A stretch of DNA of 11,042 nt. Source: JAVBNA01 sp031551875. GTDB lineage: Bacteria > Bacillota > Clostridia > Oscillospirales > Acutalibacteraceae. A model generated the notes under the pieces. That model was not told the DNA's origin. It did not search any database and saw nothing but the letters and a program-made list of their open reading frames with translations. The stretch's first letter is position 1. Each line of letters opens with the position of its first letter. The translations under genes and the position numbers were made by a program. The stretch lies in NCBI GenBank assembly GCA_031551875.1, contig JAVBNA010000044.1:1-11042 (forward strand), read 5' to 3'. This document shows positions 1-7,138 of this stretch, in pieces.

Positions 1-72
1 GGCTTTTAACGTTCCGAAAAACAGCCCGTCCGTTTCTCGAAAACATTTTGTCCCCATTATCCGAGGGCAAGC

Positions 73-94
73 AAAAAAGCCCGCAACTGCGAGC
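73..94 (-). terminator. Rho-independent terminator after tRNA-Leu
   Basis: Read on the minus strand, GCTCGCA and TGCGGGC form a 7-bp stem with one G-U pair and a very tight loop, followed directly by six T. It lies about 45 bases beyond the tRNA 3' end and would end the tRNA transcript. Bases 1-72 to its left hold no gene that I can recognise. Confidence 0.75.
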
Positions 95-112
95 TTTCTT
101 GCCTAATGTTCA

Positions 113-132
113 GAGCTAGCCATACCTAGCTC
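113..132. repeat. 7-bp inverted repeat next to the tRNA 3' end
   Basis: GAGCTAG (113-119) and CTAGCTC (126-132) are perfect inverted repeats around a 6-base spacer, starting 7 bases beyond the encoded CCA of the tRNA. There is no T-run, so it is not a standard terminator. It may form a hairpin in the tRNA 3' trailer that influences processing; that role is inference. Confidence 0.45.
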
Positions 133-138
133 CTGATT

Positions 139-223
139 TGGTGCGGGTAACAGGATTTGAACCTGCACGCCTTACGGCACTAGATCCTAAATCTAGCACG
201 TCTGCCAGTTCCGCCATACCCGC
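139..223 (-). tRNA. tRNA-Leu, anticodon TAG
   Basis: The minus strand folds as a class II tRNA of 85 nt, including an encoded CCA (139-141). The acceptor arm is GCGGGTA paired with TACCCGC, then discriminator A. The anticodon stem CTAGA/TCTAG encloses the loop TTTAGGA, giving anticodon TAG, which reads leucine codons CTN, chiefly CTA. A long variable arm (TGCCGTAAGGC) and the T arm GCAGGTTCAAATCCTGT are clear. It lies 23 bases downstream of the DUF169 gene on the same strand with no canonical terminator between, so it may be co-transcribed with that gene; its own promoter was not found in the short gap. Confidence 0.96.
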
Positions 224-228
224 ATAGG

Positions 229-249
229 TAGGGCATAAAATCTGCCCTA
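229..249 (-). other. Hairpin overlapping the DUF169 stop codon
   Basis: TAGGGCA and TGCCCTA make a perfect 7-bp stem with a 7-base loop. The first three stem bases on the minus strand are the TAG stop of the upstream gene, and the hairpin ends 5 bases before the mature 5' end of the tRNA. No T-run follows, so it is a weak terminator at best. It could act as a 3'-end stabiliser or as a processing boundary between mRNA and tRNA. Confidence 0.45.
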
Positions 250-984
250 GTTTTGACAACCATGATGAAGCCGGGCCTTGACTTCCTTCCATTTCCCGGC
301 GGTTAAAAAGCTGCTGTCTGCGTCCTCAAGCATATGGAGATAGCTTTGATGGTCAATCGTCAGAAAAAATGTGTTTTCAGGGAAATGCACCCGTGAAAAG
401 AGATCAACATTGCCGATCACAGCACGCGGATGCTCTTTATTCGCTTCGTCAAACGGGATTCTGAACAGGGAAGCGCATCCTGACGACATGGGCGCGATCA
501 CCGAGTCATAGTCGCTTCTCCGGTAGCAGAACAGATGGATGAGCGCCGAAAGCTGGTCGGGATTACACAAAAACGTGACACAGGTGGCCCGATCGGTGGA
601 CGCATACGGTTTTACGAGGATATATTCACTGGAACCCAAAACCTCAAGCGGCTGTCGGGTCATCATTTCCTCACCGAGCACGGCGGTTTTCTTGATGCGC
701 TCCCCCTCGGGGCCGCCTTCCTTGCATCCGTCCGCGATAAAGTTCCCGAAGCCGCCCTTGATGGAGGGGAGGCCGTCAAAAAAGCCCATCCCTCTCTGTG
801 CGCCGGGGCAGCCCTTCATATGCGCGGAAAAGCAGAGCGTTTCTCCCATAAGGGCGTCGTTGAGCTGCGCCAGTGTGCAGAAAGCCCTAGTCGTCCCCCG
901 ACTTTCCCGGGCTTCATCGCTTAAAATGAAGGACAGCGCCTTCCCGGTCAGCCTCAGCTCCTCCAAAAATTGATCGTGCAGCAA
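247..984 (-). CDS. DUF169 family protein
   Basis: A 245-residue soluble protein with no signal peptide or membrane segment. Its layout fits the DUF169 family, whose biochemical role is not established. There is an N-terminal cysteine-containing part (C36, C51, C59 in the context KGCPGAQRGMGF), then a Gly-rich stretch around residues 74-91. A core follows with FLCNPDQLSALIHL at about 138-151, where members use this kind of phrase, then an SSGCASL segment near 168-174. Nine cysteines suggest metal or redox chemistry, but no standard metal-site spacing is obvious. The start is TTG at 982-984, chosen because a strong AAAGGAG (993-999) sits 8 bases upstream; the first internal Met is only at residue 46. 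A perfect sigma-A promoter precedes it and a tRNA gene follows it. Family assignment comes from recalled motif resemblance, not a search. Confidence 0.8.
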   Translation of the reverse strand: MLHDQFLEELRLTGKALSFILSDEARESRGTTRAFCTLAQLNDALMGETLCFSAHMKGCPGAQRGMGFFDGLPSIKGGFGNFIADGCKEGGPEGERIKKTAVLGEEMMTRQPLEVLGSSEYILVKPYASTDRATCVTFLCNPDQLSALIHLFCYRRSDYDSVIAPMSSGCASLFRIPFDEANKEHPRAVIGNVDLFSRVHFPENTFFLTIDHQSYLHMLEDADSSFLTAGKWKEVKARLHHGCQN

Positions 985-1052
985 GTAAAACGCTCCTTTA
1001 CCGATCTTGGTATTTAGTTTTCCGGCTTTACACCCATAGAGAACACCAAATT

Positions 1053-1081
1053 ATTATATAAGCTGAGGTATCAAATGTCAA
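1053..1081 (-). promoter_or_regulatory. Consensus sigma-A promoter of the DUF169 gene
   Basis: On the minus strand, TTGACA (1076-1081) and TATAAT (1053-1058) are separated by exactly 17 bases, a perfect match to the vegetative consensus. It points into the DUF169 gene, with a leader of roughly 60 bases. A much weaker plus-strand candidate (TTTACA at 1027-1032 and TATTAT at 1052-1057, 19-base spacing) overlaps it and could serve the divergent gene. Confidence 0.85.
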
Positions 1082-1103
1082 GCCGCGGGCAAGAGCAGCG
1101 CAC

Positions 1104-2156
1104 GTGCCGCATACACATGACAGTATGGGGGTGTTTGAATTGGTACTCAAGCTACGTAAAACAGTTTTGCTTGTAGGTGTGCTGATACTTGCTTTCGCGG
1201 CTGCGCTCTATGTGGCGGCGGGCATGGGAGGGCAGATATCGGTATCGGTTTCAATGGGAGGGTGGCTTCTTGCGCCGCCCGATCCGCCCCACCGGGCACA
1301 GCCGGTCATGACACAGGAGCAGGAGGCGGATGAAGAACGATATCACCGTCCGTCTAAGGCACCAGCGCTCGAAAACACATACGAATATGCAGAGTCGGGC
1401 ACACCAGCCACATTTGAGCTGCCGGAACAAGTGGTGGACGCCTACTATGGCGTGCTCAGGGAGGCGTCCAACCTGGCGGGCTATTCTGGCGGGTGCGGGA
1501 CGGTGGGATATTCCGACCTGCCCTACCCGATTGCCTATTCCTACCTGTCTAAGGCCTACCAGAAGCGCTTGCCTTACAAAGTGTTTCTGAATTCCTTTGC
1601 GGGCGTGGGGCACACCACCGAGCTCAAACGTTATGCGGCCTATGCGCCGCCGGGGACGCCCGACACCCGCAGGTATTACATGGTGGAGATTGAGACCATC
1701 GAGGGGGAAAAGCAGAATGATCCGCAGGAAAACCCGGTTCATTTTTCCTACCACTATGGCATTGTCGCGGTGGAGAAGGAGGGGGAACGAGAGGGGGAGA
1801 GTGAGAATTGGAAAATTGCCGACATTGCCTATATTCCCGAAGACTTCCTTTGCGCGCCCTACCACAGCTGGTTTTACGACGCATCCGCCGTGGCGGGCAT
1901 CGTCTACCAGGAAAACCTCAAGCTGTTTGATATGGTGGACAGCGTCACACGGGAGGGGGACTTCACCGAGGTGGAGGGCAGCGGTGCGGGCGGGCAATAC
2001 AAGCTGCAATTTGTGCGGCTGACCAACGGGTATGACATCCTGCTCCATGAATATAAGCGGGAGAACGGATCATGGGCCGAGACAAGCCTCCTGCCTCCCG
2101 ATTGGCAGTATTTGAAGCTGACGCCCGACCGGGCGGCGAAGGCGACCGGGAGGTAG
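1104..2156 (+). CDS. Membrane-anchored protein of unknown function, NTF2-like appearance
   Basis: I do not recognise this 350-residue protein. A hydrophobic segment at about residues 19-40, preceded by K/R, looks like an uncleaved N-terminal anchor, placing the rest outside the membrane. A Pro-rich and acidic linker (about 57-105) follows. Next comes a region beginning VVDAYYGVLREA and continuing through SYLSKAYQKRLPYKVFLNSF, which resembles the helices of NTF2-like lipoproteins and anchored proteins of Firmicutes. A beta-rich second half contains two more strand-like stretches up to the C-terminus. The start is uncertain: GTG at 1104 gives the longest frame. ATG at 1125 is equally possible and leaves the anchor intact. 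No good ribosome binding site is seen for either. It is divergent from the DUF169 gene, and no terminator is visible before the efflux promoter downstream. Confidence 0.7.
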   Translation: MPHTHDSMGVFELVLKLRKTVLLVGVLILAFAAALYVAAGMGGQISVSVSMGGWLLAPPDPPHRAQPVMTQEQEADEERYHRPSKAPALENTYEYAESGTPATFELPEQVVDAYYGVLREASNLAGYSGGCGTVGYSDLPYPIAYSYLSKAYQKRLPYKVFLNSFAGVGHTTELKRYAAYAPPGTPDTRRYYMVEIETIEGEKQNDPQENPVHFSYHYGIVAVEKEGEREGESENWKIADIAYIPEDFLCAPYHSWFYDASAVAGIVYQENLKLFDMVDSVTREGDFTEVEGSGAGGQYKLQFVRLTNGYDILLHEYKRENGSWAETSLLPPDWQYLKLTPDRAAKATGR

Positions 2157-2185
2157 AAGCAATAGATGGCGCAAAGGGAATCTTC

Positions 2186-2214
2186 TTGACAATCTTTTTA
2201 TTTGAGCATATAAT
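2186..2214 (+). promoter_or_regulatory. Consensus sigma-A promoter of the efflux operon
   Basis: TTGACA (2186-2191) and TATAAT (2209-2214) with a 17-base spacer form a perfect vegetative promoter just ahead of the RND gene. Transcription should begin near 2221, so the palindromic operator lies over the first transcribed bases. An unrepressed promoter of this quality would be very strong, which fits tight control by a repressor. Confidence 0.9.
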
Positions 2215-2227
2215 AAATCCAACTGCC

Positions 2228-2243
2228 GACCGACCGGTCGGTC
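2228..2243. promoter_or_regulatory. Perfect 16-bp palindromic operator, probable TetR-family site
   Basis: GACCGACCGGTCGGTC is identical to its own reverse complement and starts 14 bases after the -10 box, between it and the ribosome binding site. Palindromes of this size and position are typical operators of TetR-family regulators, and one is encoded at the end of the operon. Binding by that regulator is inference from position and symmetry. Confidence 0.8.
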
Positions 2244-2263
2244 AATCAGGAGGAGGCCAGTAT

Positions 2264-5200
2264 ATGCTGCCAAAACTAAGCGTTAAGAAACCCTTTACCG
2301 TCGTCGTAGCCGTCGTCATGATCCTGGTGCTTGGAGTCGTGTCGTTTATGGGCATGACCACCGATATGCTCCCCAAAATGAACCTGCCATACGTGGTCAT
2401 TTTGACGGGATATCCGGGAGCCAGCCCCGAGGAAGTGGAACTGGCCGTGACCCGTCCCATTGAGCAGTCGATGGCGACGGTCAACAACATCAACAACATC
2501 ACCTCCAACTCCAGTGAAAACGCGTCGATGGTTTTTCTGGAGTTTGCCCAGACCACCAACATGGACTCGGCGTCGCTGGAGATCCGCGAGAAGCTGGACA
2601 TGATCAAGGGGTACTTCCCCGATTCGGTCACGTCGCCCACCATGCTCAAAATCAATCCTGAGATGCTGCCGGTCATGGTGGCCGCGGTGGACATTGAAAA
2701 TAAAACCTCCGCCGAGGTGTCCCGCATCACGCAGAGCGACGTGATGCCCGGATTTGAGTCGCTGGAGGGCGTCGCGACGGTCTCGCTGACCGGTCTGATT
2801 GAGGAGGACATCCATGTGATCCTCCGTCAGGAGAAAATCGACAAAATCAACAAGGAACTCAAAGATCACGTCGAGAATGAAATGGACGACGCGGCGGAAA
2901 AGCTTGCCGACGCCAAGGCGCAGATCAAGAGCGGGAAATACAAGCTGAACAAGGAAAAATCCAAGATAATGGGCCAGATCGGGCAGGCGGAGAAGGTGCT
3001 CAGTGACGCCAAAAAGAAGATTTCCGACGGTGAGGCGCAAATCGCGGAGAGCGAGCAGCAAATCGCCTTTCTGGAAAACCTTCTGAAAACGGGCAAGCAG
3101 GAGATTGAAAAGCAGAAGAAAAACCTGAAGGCCGAGCGTTCTGTGCAGGTTTCCCGGCAGAAGGAGCTGGAGGCCATTGATCCCCGAAGCCCTGAGCAGG
3201 AGGATGAACTTGCAAGGGTCAAGCTGCGTATTCAGGCCATTGACGCCGCCATTGCCGGGCTTCAGTTTGGCAGCGACGAAGTGGCGAAAATCAACAAAGA
3301 TATCGCGGCACAGCGCAAGCAGCTCGAGGCGGCCAAGGCACAGGTGAAAGCAGGCAAAAAGGAGCTGGCCGAGCAGGAAAAGAAGCTCAATCAGGGCAAG
3401 AACAAAGCAGTCAGCGGCTTCAGCGCCGCGTCGGGTAAGCTGAACAGCGCCGAAAAGCAGGTCAACGAAGGCATCGCGCAGCTGGAGGACAGCCGGGAAG
3501 AGGCGCTCGAGCAGGCGTCGGTAGACAACTTCTTGACCATGGATATGCTCAAGGGGCTTCTGACGGCGGAGAACTTCTCCATGCCGGCGGGCTATGTCGC
3601 TGAGAAGGGCACCGACTATCTGGTGCGCGTGGGCGACAAGATCGGCGACCTCAAGGAGTTGTCCGGCCTGCTGCTGATCGACCTTGATATTGAGGGGATC
3701 GACCCCATTTACCTGTCCGACGTCGCCGACGTCATCCAGGTGGACAACAGCGCCGAAACCTACGGCAAGGTCAACGGCAACCAGGCGGTGCTCATGACCT
3801 TCCAGAAGCAGCCCGAATACTCCACCTCCGATGTGTCCGCCCGCATTCAGGAAAAGGCAAAGACCCTGCCGGGCAAGATCGAGGGGCTGCATTTCACGCC
3901 CCTGATGGATCAGGGCATCTACATCAACCTTGTCATCAATTCCGTGCTGGAAAATCTGCTGTACGGCGCATTGCTCGCAATTCTGATCCTGCTGATTTTC
4001 CTGCGCGATGTCCGGCCCACCGTCGTGATCGCCTTCTCCATCCCCATCAGTCTTGTGTTCGCCATCGTGCTGATGTACTTTTCCGGCGTCACCCTCAACA
4101 TCATTTCCCTGTCGGGGCTGGCACTCGGCGTGGGTATGCTGGTGGACAACTCGATTGTGGTCATTGAAAATATTTACCGGCTGCGCAACATGGGTGTCCC
4201 GCCGGCGAAAGCGGCGGTCGAGGGCACCAAGGAGATGACCGGCGCGATTTTCTCCTCCACACTGACCACCATCTGCGTCTTCGCGCCCATCGTGTTTGTG
4301 CAGGGCATCTCCAGACAGCTGTTTACCGACATTGCCCTGACCATCACCTTTTCGCTTCTCGCCAGCCTGCTTGTCGCGCTGACGCTCGTGCCCATGATGG
4401 CCAGCGGCGCGCTCAGGAACGTGTCCGAGAAGCGCCACCGCATCTTCGATCTGTTCAAGCGCTTTTATGCCTTTACCCTCAAGGGCGCACTTAAAGTCAA
4501 AATTTTGGTTGTGCTCGCGGCCTTTGCCCTGTTCGGCCTGAGCGGATACTATATGCTCTCCATGGGCACCGGCTTCATGCCCGAGATGGACAGCACACAG
4601 ATTTCTGTACAGCTTGAAATGGAAAAGGATACGCCCCTTGTCCGCACGGCCGCCGCCACCGACAAGGTTATGGAAAAGATCCTGGCCATCCCCGGCGTGG
4701 AATCGGTCGGCGCCATGCAGGGCTCGGGCGGCATGAGCGGGATGGGCAGCATGCTGGGACTCAGCAGTGACCGGAAGCTGCCCACCGACTCCATGAGCAT
4801 GTATGTGATTCTGAAAGAGGATAAATCGGTTTCCAGCCAGGAAATCGCCAAACAGATTGAGGCACTGAGCGGAGAGGCGGGCTGCACGCTGACGGCAGAA
4901 GGTTCGTCGATGGATATGTCCGCGCTGGGAGGCTCAGGGGTCAGCATTATGATCAAGGGCCCCGAAATTGACGGACTGCGAGACCTGTCCGGTCAGATTG
5001 CCAAAATTGTGGAAGGCACCGAAGGAACCGAGAATGTGTCCGACGGCATAGCTGATCCCACGCCCGAGCTGCGCATCACCGTGGACAAGGAAAAGGCGAT
5101 GGCGGAAGGGCTGACCGTGGCGCAGGTCTATATGGAGATCAGCGCCCTGCTGGCCGACCCGACGACCGCCACCACCCTGAATGTAAACGGCACCGACTAT

Positions 5201-6253
5201 CCTGTGATTGTGATCGACGGCGAACAGGAAAAGCTCACGCTGGACGATGTGCGGGGCACCAAAATCACCGTCACCGACAAGGAGGGCGAGGAGAAGGAAA
5301 TCCGCGTGTCCAGCATCGCCGCCACCACCGACGACATCAGCCTGTCCACCGTCCAACGCGACAACCAGCAGCGCTATCTCAAGGTGACTGCGGAAATCAA
5401 GGAGGGCTATAACATCGGCTTGGTCAGCCGCGAGCTGGAGACAAAGCTCACGGCAATTCAGGTGCCGGAGGGTTATTCGGTGCAGGTCACGGGCGAAAAT
5501 GAGACCATCAACGACGCGATGAACGATCTGGTGCTGATGCTCGCGCTTGCGATCATCCTGATCTATCTGATCATGGTGGCACAGTTCCAGTCGCTTCAGG
5601 CGCCTTTCATCGTCATGTTTACCATCCCTCTCGCCATGACCGGCGGCCTGTTTGCACTCTACTTTACTAAAAATGATCTCAGCGTCATCGCTATTGTGGG
5701 CTTTATCATGCTGGCAGGCATTGTGGTCAACAACGGTATCGTGCTCATAGACTGCATCATCCGTATGCGCCGGGACGGCAAGGAGAAGAAGGAAGCGATT
5801 CTCGAAGCGGGCCGGGTGCGTCTGCGCCCCATCCTCATGACGGCGATCACCACGATCCTCGGCCTGATTCCGATGGCGGTGGGCATGGGCATGGGCTCCA
5901 ACATGGTGCAGCCGCTTGCCATCGTGACCATCGGCGGCCTGACCTATGCGACGCTGCTGACCCTCTACGTCGTGCCCTGTATGTACGACCTGATCAACCG
6001 CAAGAAGGATCTGCGTGATGCACTGCAAAAGGAAGAGGATTTGCAGCTTGCCCTGGAAGGGGAGGGGCGCGCTGCAGAGCTGCCCGCGCAAGCCGAGGAG
6101 GGCATCCCCGCCGAGGCGGTGTCCTATGTGGGCATTCCTGCCGTGCCCGAAGCCGAAGAACCTGTCACGCCCATAGCGCGAGAACCTGCGGTGCTGACGC
6201 CTCCCGTCGAAGAGGGGGTGGTTCAGGATGACGACCAGCATTCAGGCAGCTGA
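2264..6253 (+). CDS. RND (HAE1-type) efflux transporter with large coiled-coil insertion
   Basis: A 1329-residue proton-driven exporter of the RND superfamily, probably for drugs, lipids or other amphiphiles. TM1 is at about 10-30, TM2-6 about 563-720, TM7 about 745-765 and TM8-12 about 1089-1245, with two large extracytoplasmic parts between. The TM4 motif GMLVDNSIVVIEN retains D628 (AcrB D407) but has N629 in place of D408. TM10 has N1156 where AcrB has K940. R1186 and T1193 match AcrB R971 and T978. Residues about 191-420 are Lys/Glu/Ala/Gln-rich heptads, a long coiled coil absent from AcrB and lying where the docking domain begins. A Met/Gly-rich stretch covers about 817-848. The C-terminus (about 1247-1329) is an acidic Pro-rich cytoplasmic tail. 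Start: ATG 2264, with AGGAGG 7 bases upstream and after the promoter; the frame is open 64 codons further but those lie over promoter and operator. No membrane fusion protein gene is adjacent. Overlaps tetR by 26 bases. Confidence 0.95.
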   Translation: MLPKLSVKKPFTVVVAVVMILVLGVVSFMGMTTDMLPKMNLPYVVILTGYPGASPEEVELAVTRPIEQSMATVNNINNITSNSSENASMVFLEFAQTTNMDSASLEIREKLDMIKGYFPDSVTSPTMLKINPEMLPVMVAAVDIENKTSAEVSRITQSDVMPGFESLEGVATVSLTGLIEEDIHVILRQEKIDKINKELKDHVENEMDDAAEKLADAKAQIKSGKYKLNKEKSKIMGQIGQAEKVLSDAKKKISDGEAQIAESEQQIAFLENLLKTGKQEIEKQKKNLKAERSVQVSRQKELEAIDPRSPEQEDELARVKLRIQAIDAAIAGLQFGSDEVAKINKDIAAQRKQLEAAKAQVKAGKKELAEQEKKLNQGKNKAVSGFSAASGKLNSAEKQVNEGIAQLEDSREEALEQASVDNFLTMDMLKGLLTAENFSMPAGYVAEKGTDYLVRVGDKIGDLKELSGLLLIDLDIEGIDPIYLSDVADVIQVDNSAETYGKVNGNQAVLMTFQKQPEYSTSDVSARIQEKAKTLPGKIEGLHFTPLMDQGIYINLVINSVLENLLYGALLAILILLIFLRDVRPTVVIAFSIPISLVFAIVLMYFSGVTLNIISLSGLALGVGMLVDNSIVVIENIYRLRNMGVPPAKAAVEGTKEMTGAIFSSTLTTICVFAPIVFVQGISRQLFTDIALTITFSLLASLLVALTLVPMMASGALRNVSEKRHRIFDLFKRFYAFTLKGALKVKILVVLAAFALFGLSGYYMLSMGTGFMPEMDSTQISVQLEMEKDTPLVRTAAATDKVMEKILAIPGVESVGAMQGSGGMSGMGSMLGLSSDRKLPTDSMSMYVILKEDKSVSSQEIAKQIEALSGEAGCTLTAEGSSMDMSALGGSGVSIMIKGPEIDGLRDLSGQIAKIVEGTEGTENVSDGIADPTPELRITVDKEKAMAEGLTVAQVYMEISALLADPTTATTLNVNGTDYPVIVIDGEQEKLTLDDVRGTKITVTDKEGEEKEIRVSSIAATTDDISLSTVQRDNQQRYLKVTAEIKEGYNIGLVSRELETKLTAIQVPEGYSVQVTGENETINDAMNDLVLMLALAIILIYLIMVAQFQSLQAPFIVMFTIPLAMTGGLFALYFTKNDLSVIAIVGFIMLAGIVVNNGIVLIDCIIRMRRDGKEKKEAILEAGRVRLRPILMTAITTILGLIPMAVGMGMGSNMVQPLAIVTIGGLTYATLLTLYVVPCMYDLINRKKDLRDALQKEEDLQLALEGEGRAAELPAQAEEGIPAEAVSYVGIPAVPEAEEPVTPIAREPAVLTPPVEEGVVQDDDQHSGS

Positions 6254-6854
6254 CCGCACGTACCCTGAAAAGGTGCTGAGCATCTACCATGCAGTCATCC
6301 ACTTTTTCTGTACCGGCCGTGATCTCAGCACGGTCAAAATCACCGACATCGCCCAGGCGGCCGGCATCGGAAAAGGAACGGTGTACGAATATTTTTCCAG
6401 CAAGGAGGAGCTGATCGTCAAGGCTCTCCTGTACGCGATGGAGATCGTGTTTCGTAAAATTTCCACCATTACCCGTGAAGAGTCAAGCTTTAAAAAACGG
6501 ATGTACCGGGTGATGGAATACCTGCTCGAGAACGACTATGAACGTATCGCGCTGTTGCGCGCGATGACCTCGCCCGCCTCCCGGGATCTGACCGAAGCGC
6601 TCAGCCGCGAAAAAGAGCGGATGGAGGGGCTCAGGGAAATCTGGAGTGAGATGGCGCGTAAGCTTCTGTCCGACGCGGTGGAGGAGGGCGTGATCCAGCA
6701 GCCGCCCAATGCCTTCTACTGGCAGATGGTGCTGCACGGTGCCCTGTCCGGGCTGATCAGCGCGCACAGCACGTTCAGCTTTAACATGGGCGAGCTGTCC
6801 AACAATGAGATCATGGACAATGTCTACCGTATGATCATGAAGGCGCTCAACTGA
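6228..6854 (+). CDS. TetR/AcrR family transcriptional regulator
   Basis: A 208-residue repressor. The N-terminal helix-turn-helix lies at about residues 36-56 (VKITDIAQAAGIGKGTVYEY), followed by the family's typical YFSSKEEL (about 55-62). The remainder is an all-helical ligand-binding and dimerisation domain, probably sensing a pump substrate. The ATG lies inside the 3' end of the RND gene (26-base overlap, different frame), with a G-rich stretch (about 6214-6218) ahead, suggesting translational coupling. Being in the same transcript as the pump and having a perfect palindrome at the operon promoter imply negative autoregulation: ligand binding would release the operator and induce both genes. 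The regulator class is certain; target and ligand are inference. Confidence 0.95.
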   Translation: MTTSIQAADRTYPEKVLSIYHAVIHFFCTGRDLSTVKITDIAQAAGIGKGTVYEYFSSKEELIVKALLYAMEIVFRKISTITREESSFKKRMYRVMEYLLENDYERIALLRAMTSPASRDLTEALSREKERMEGLREIWSEMARKLLSDAVEEGVIQQPPNAFYWQMVLHGALSGLISAHSTFSFNMGELSNNEIMDNVYRMIMKALN

Positions 6855-6855
6855 C

Positions 6856-6900
6856 AAAAAATGGCTTTCGGCGGATTTTATTCGCCGAAAGCCATTTTTT
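6856..6900. terminator. Bidirectional rho-independent terminator
   Basis: Arms 6856-6873 and 6883-6900 are perfectly complementary over 18 bp (core ATGGCTTTCGGCG) around a 9-base loop. The outer ends are A-run and T-run, so it works in both directions. It begins 2 bases after the tetR stop and ends 4 bases before the stop of the convergent small membrane protein gene. Confidence 0.95.
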
Positions 6901-6903
6901 AGT

Positions 6904-7137
6904 TCACTCTTTTTCTTTTTGTAGGGTGAGCGCCTTCCAGCAGCTGTACAACCACAGAAAAGCGCCGCCTCCGACCATCATCCAAGCTTCTGTCCTGTGC
7001 CCGACCCAGTATACACCCGTCAGCACGAGGACAGCGCAAAACAGCGTGGCAAAGAAAATGCGCACAAGCCTGGAAAGTGTTTTGCTCTCGTTGATCTCGT
7101 CCAGAAACGTAAGAAAAATCTCAAGAATTGCGTCCAT
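6904..7137 (-). CDS. Small two-helix membrane protein, unknown function
   Basis: A 77-residue protein with an acidic N-terminus (about 1-20), two predicted membrane helices (about 25-46 and 50-70) and a short charged tail ending QKEKE. No family is recognised. ATG at 7135-7137 has GGAGG (7147-7151) 9 bases upstream, inside the 3' end of the preceding gene. The gap to that gene's stop is a single base, so the two are surely co-transcribed and probably translationally coupled. This suggests a partner or accessory at the membrane for the anchored hydrolase, but nothing in the sequence proves it. Confidence 0.8.
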   Translation of the reverse strand: MDAILEIFLTFLDEINESKTLSRLVRIFFATLFCAVLVLTGVYWVGHRTEAWMMVGGGAFLWLYSCWKALTLQKEKE

Positions 7138-7138
7138 C

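Noticed and set aside
1251..2048. Minus-strand open frame of 265 codons opposite the anchored protein
   Set aside because: No ribosome binding site, arginine/histidine-rich shadow composition. The plus-strand frame has a membrane anchor and protein-like composition.
2072..2263. N-terminal extension of the RND protein by 64 codons
   Set aside because: It would place the promoter and operator inside coding sequence; ATG 2264 has an ideal ribosome site and begins at the conserved N-terminus of RND proteins.
2276..4438. Long minus-strand open frame (about 720 codons) rich in His, Gly and Asp
   Set aside because: It is the antisense shadow of the RND gene; its composition is odd, it has no ribosome binding site or recognisable domain, and the plus-strand gene is certain.
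4934..6241. Second long minus-strand open frame (about 435 codons), very His-rich
   Set aside because: Also an antisense shadow of the RND gene caused by third-position GC bias.
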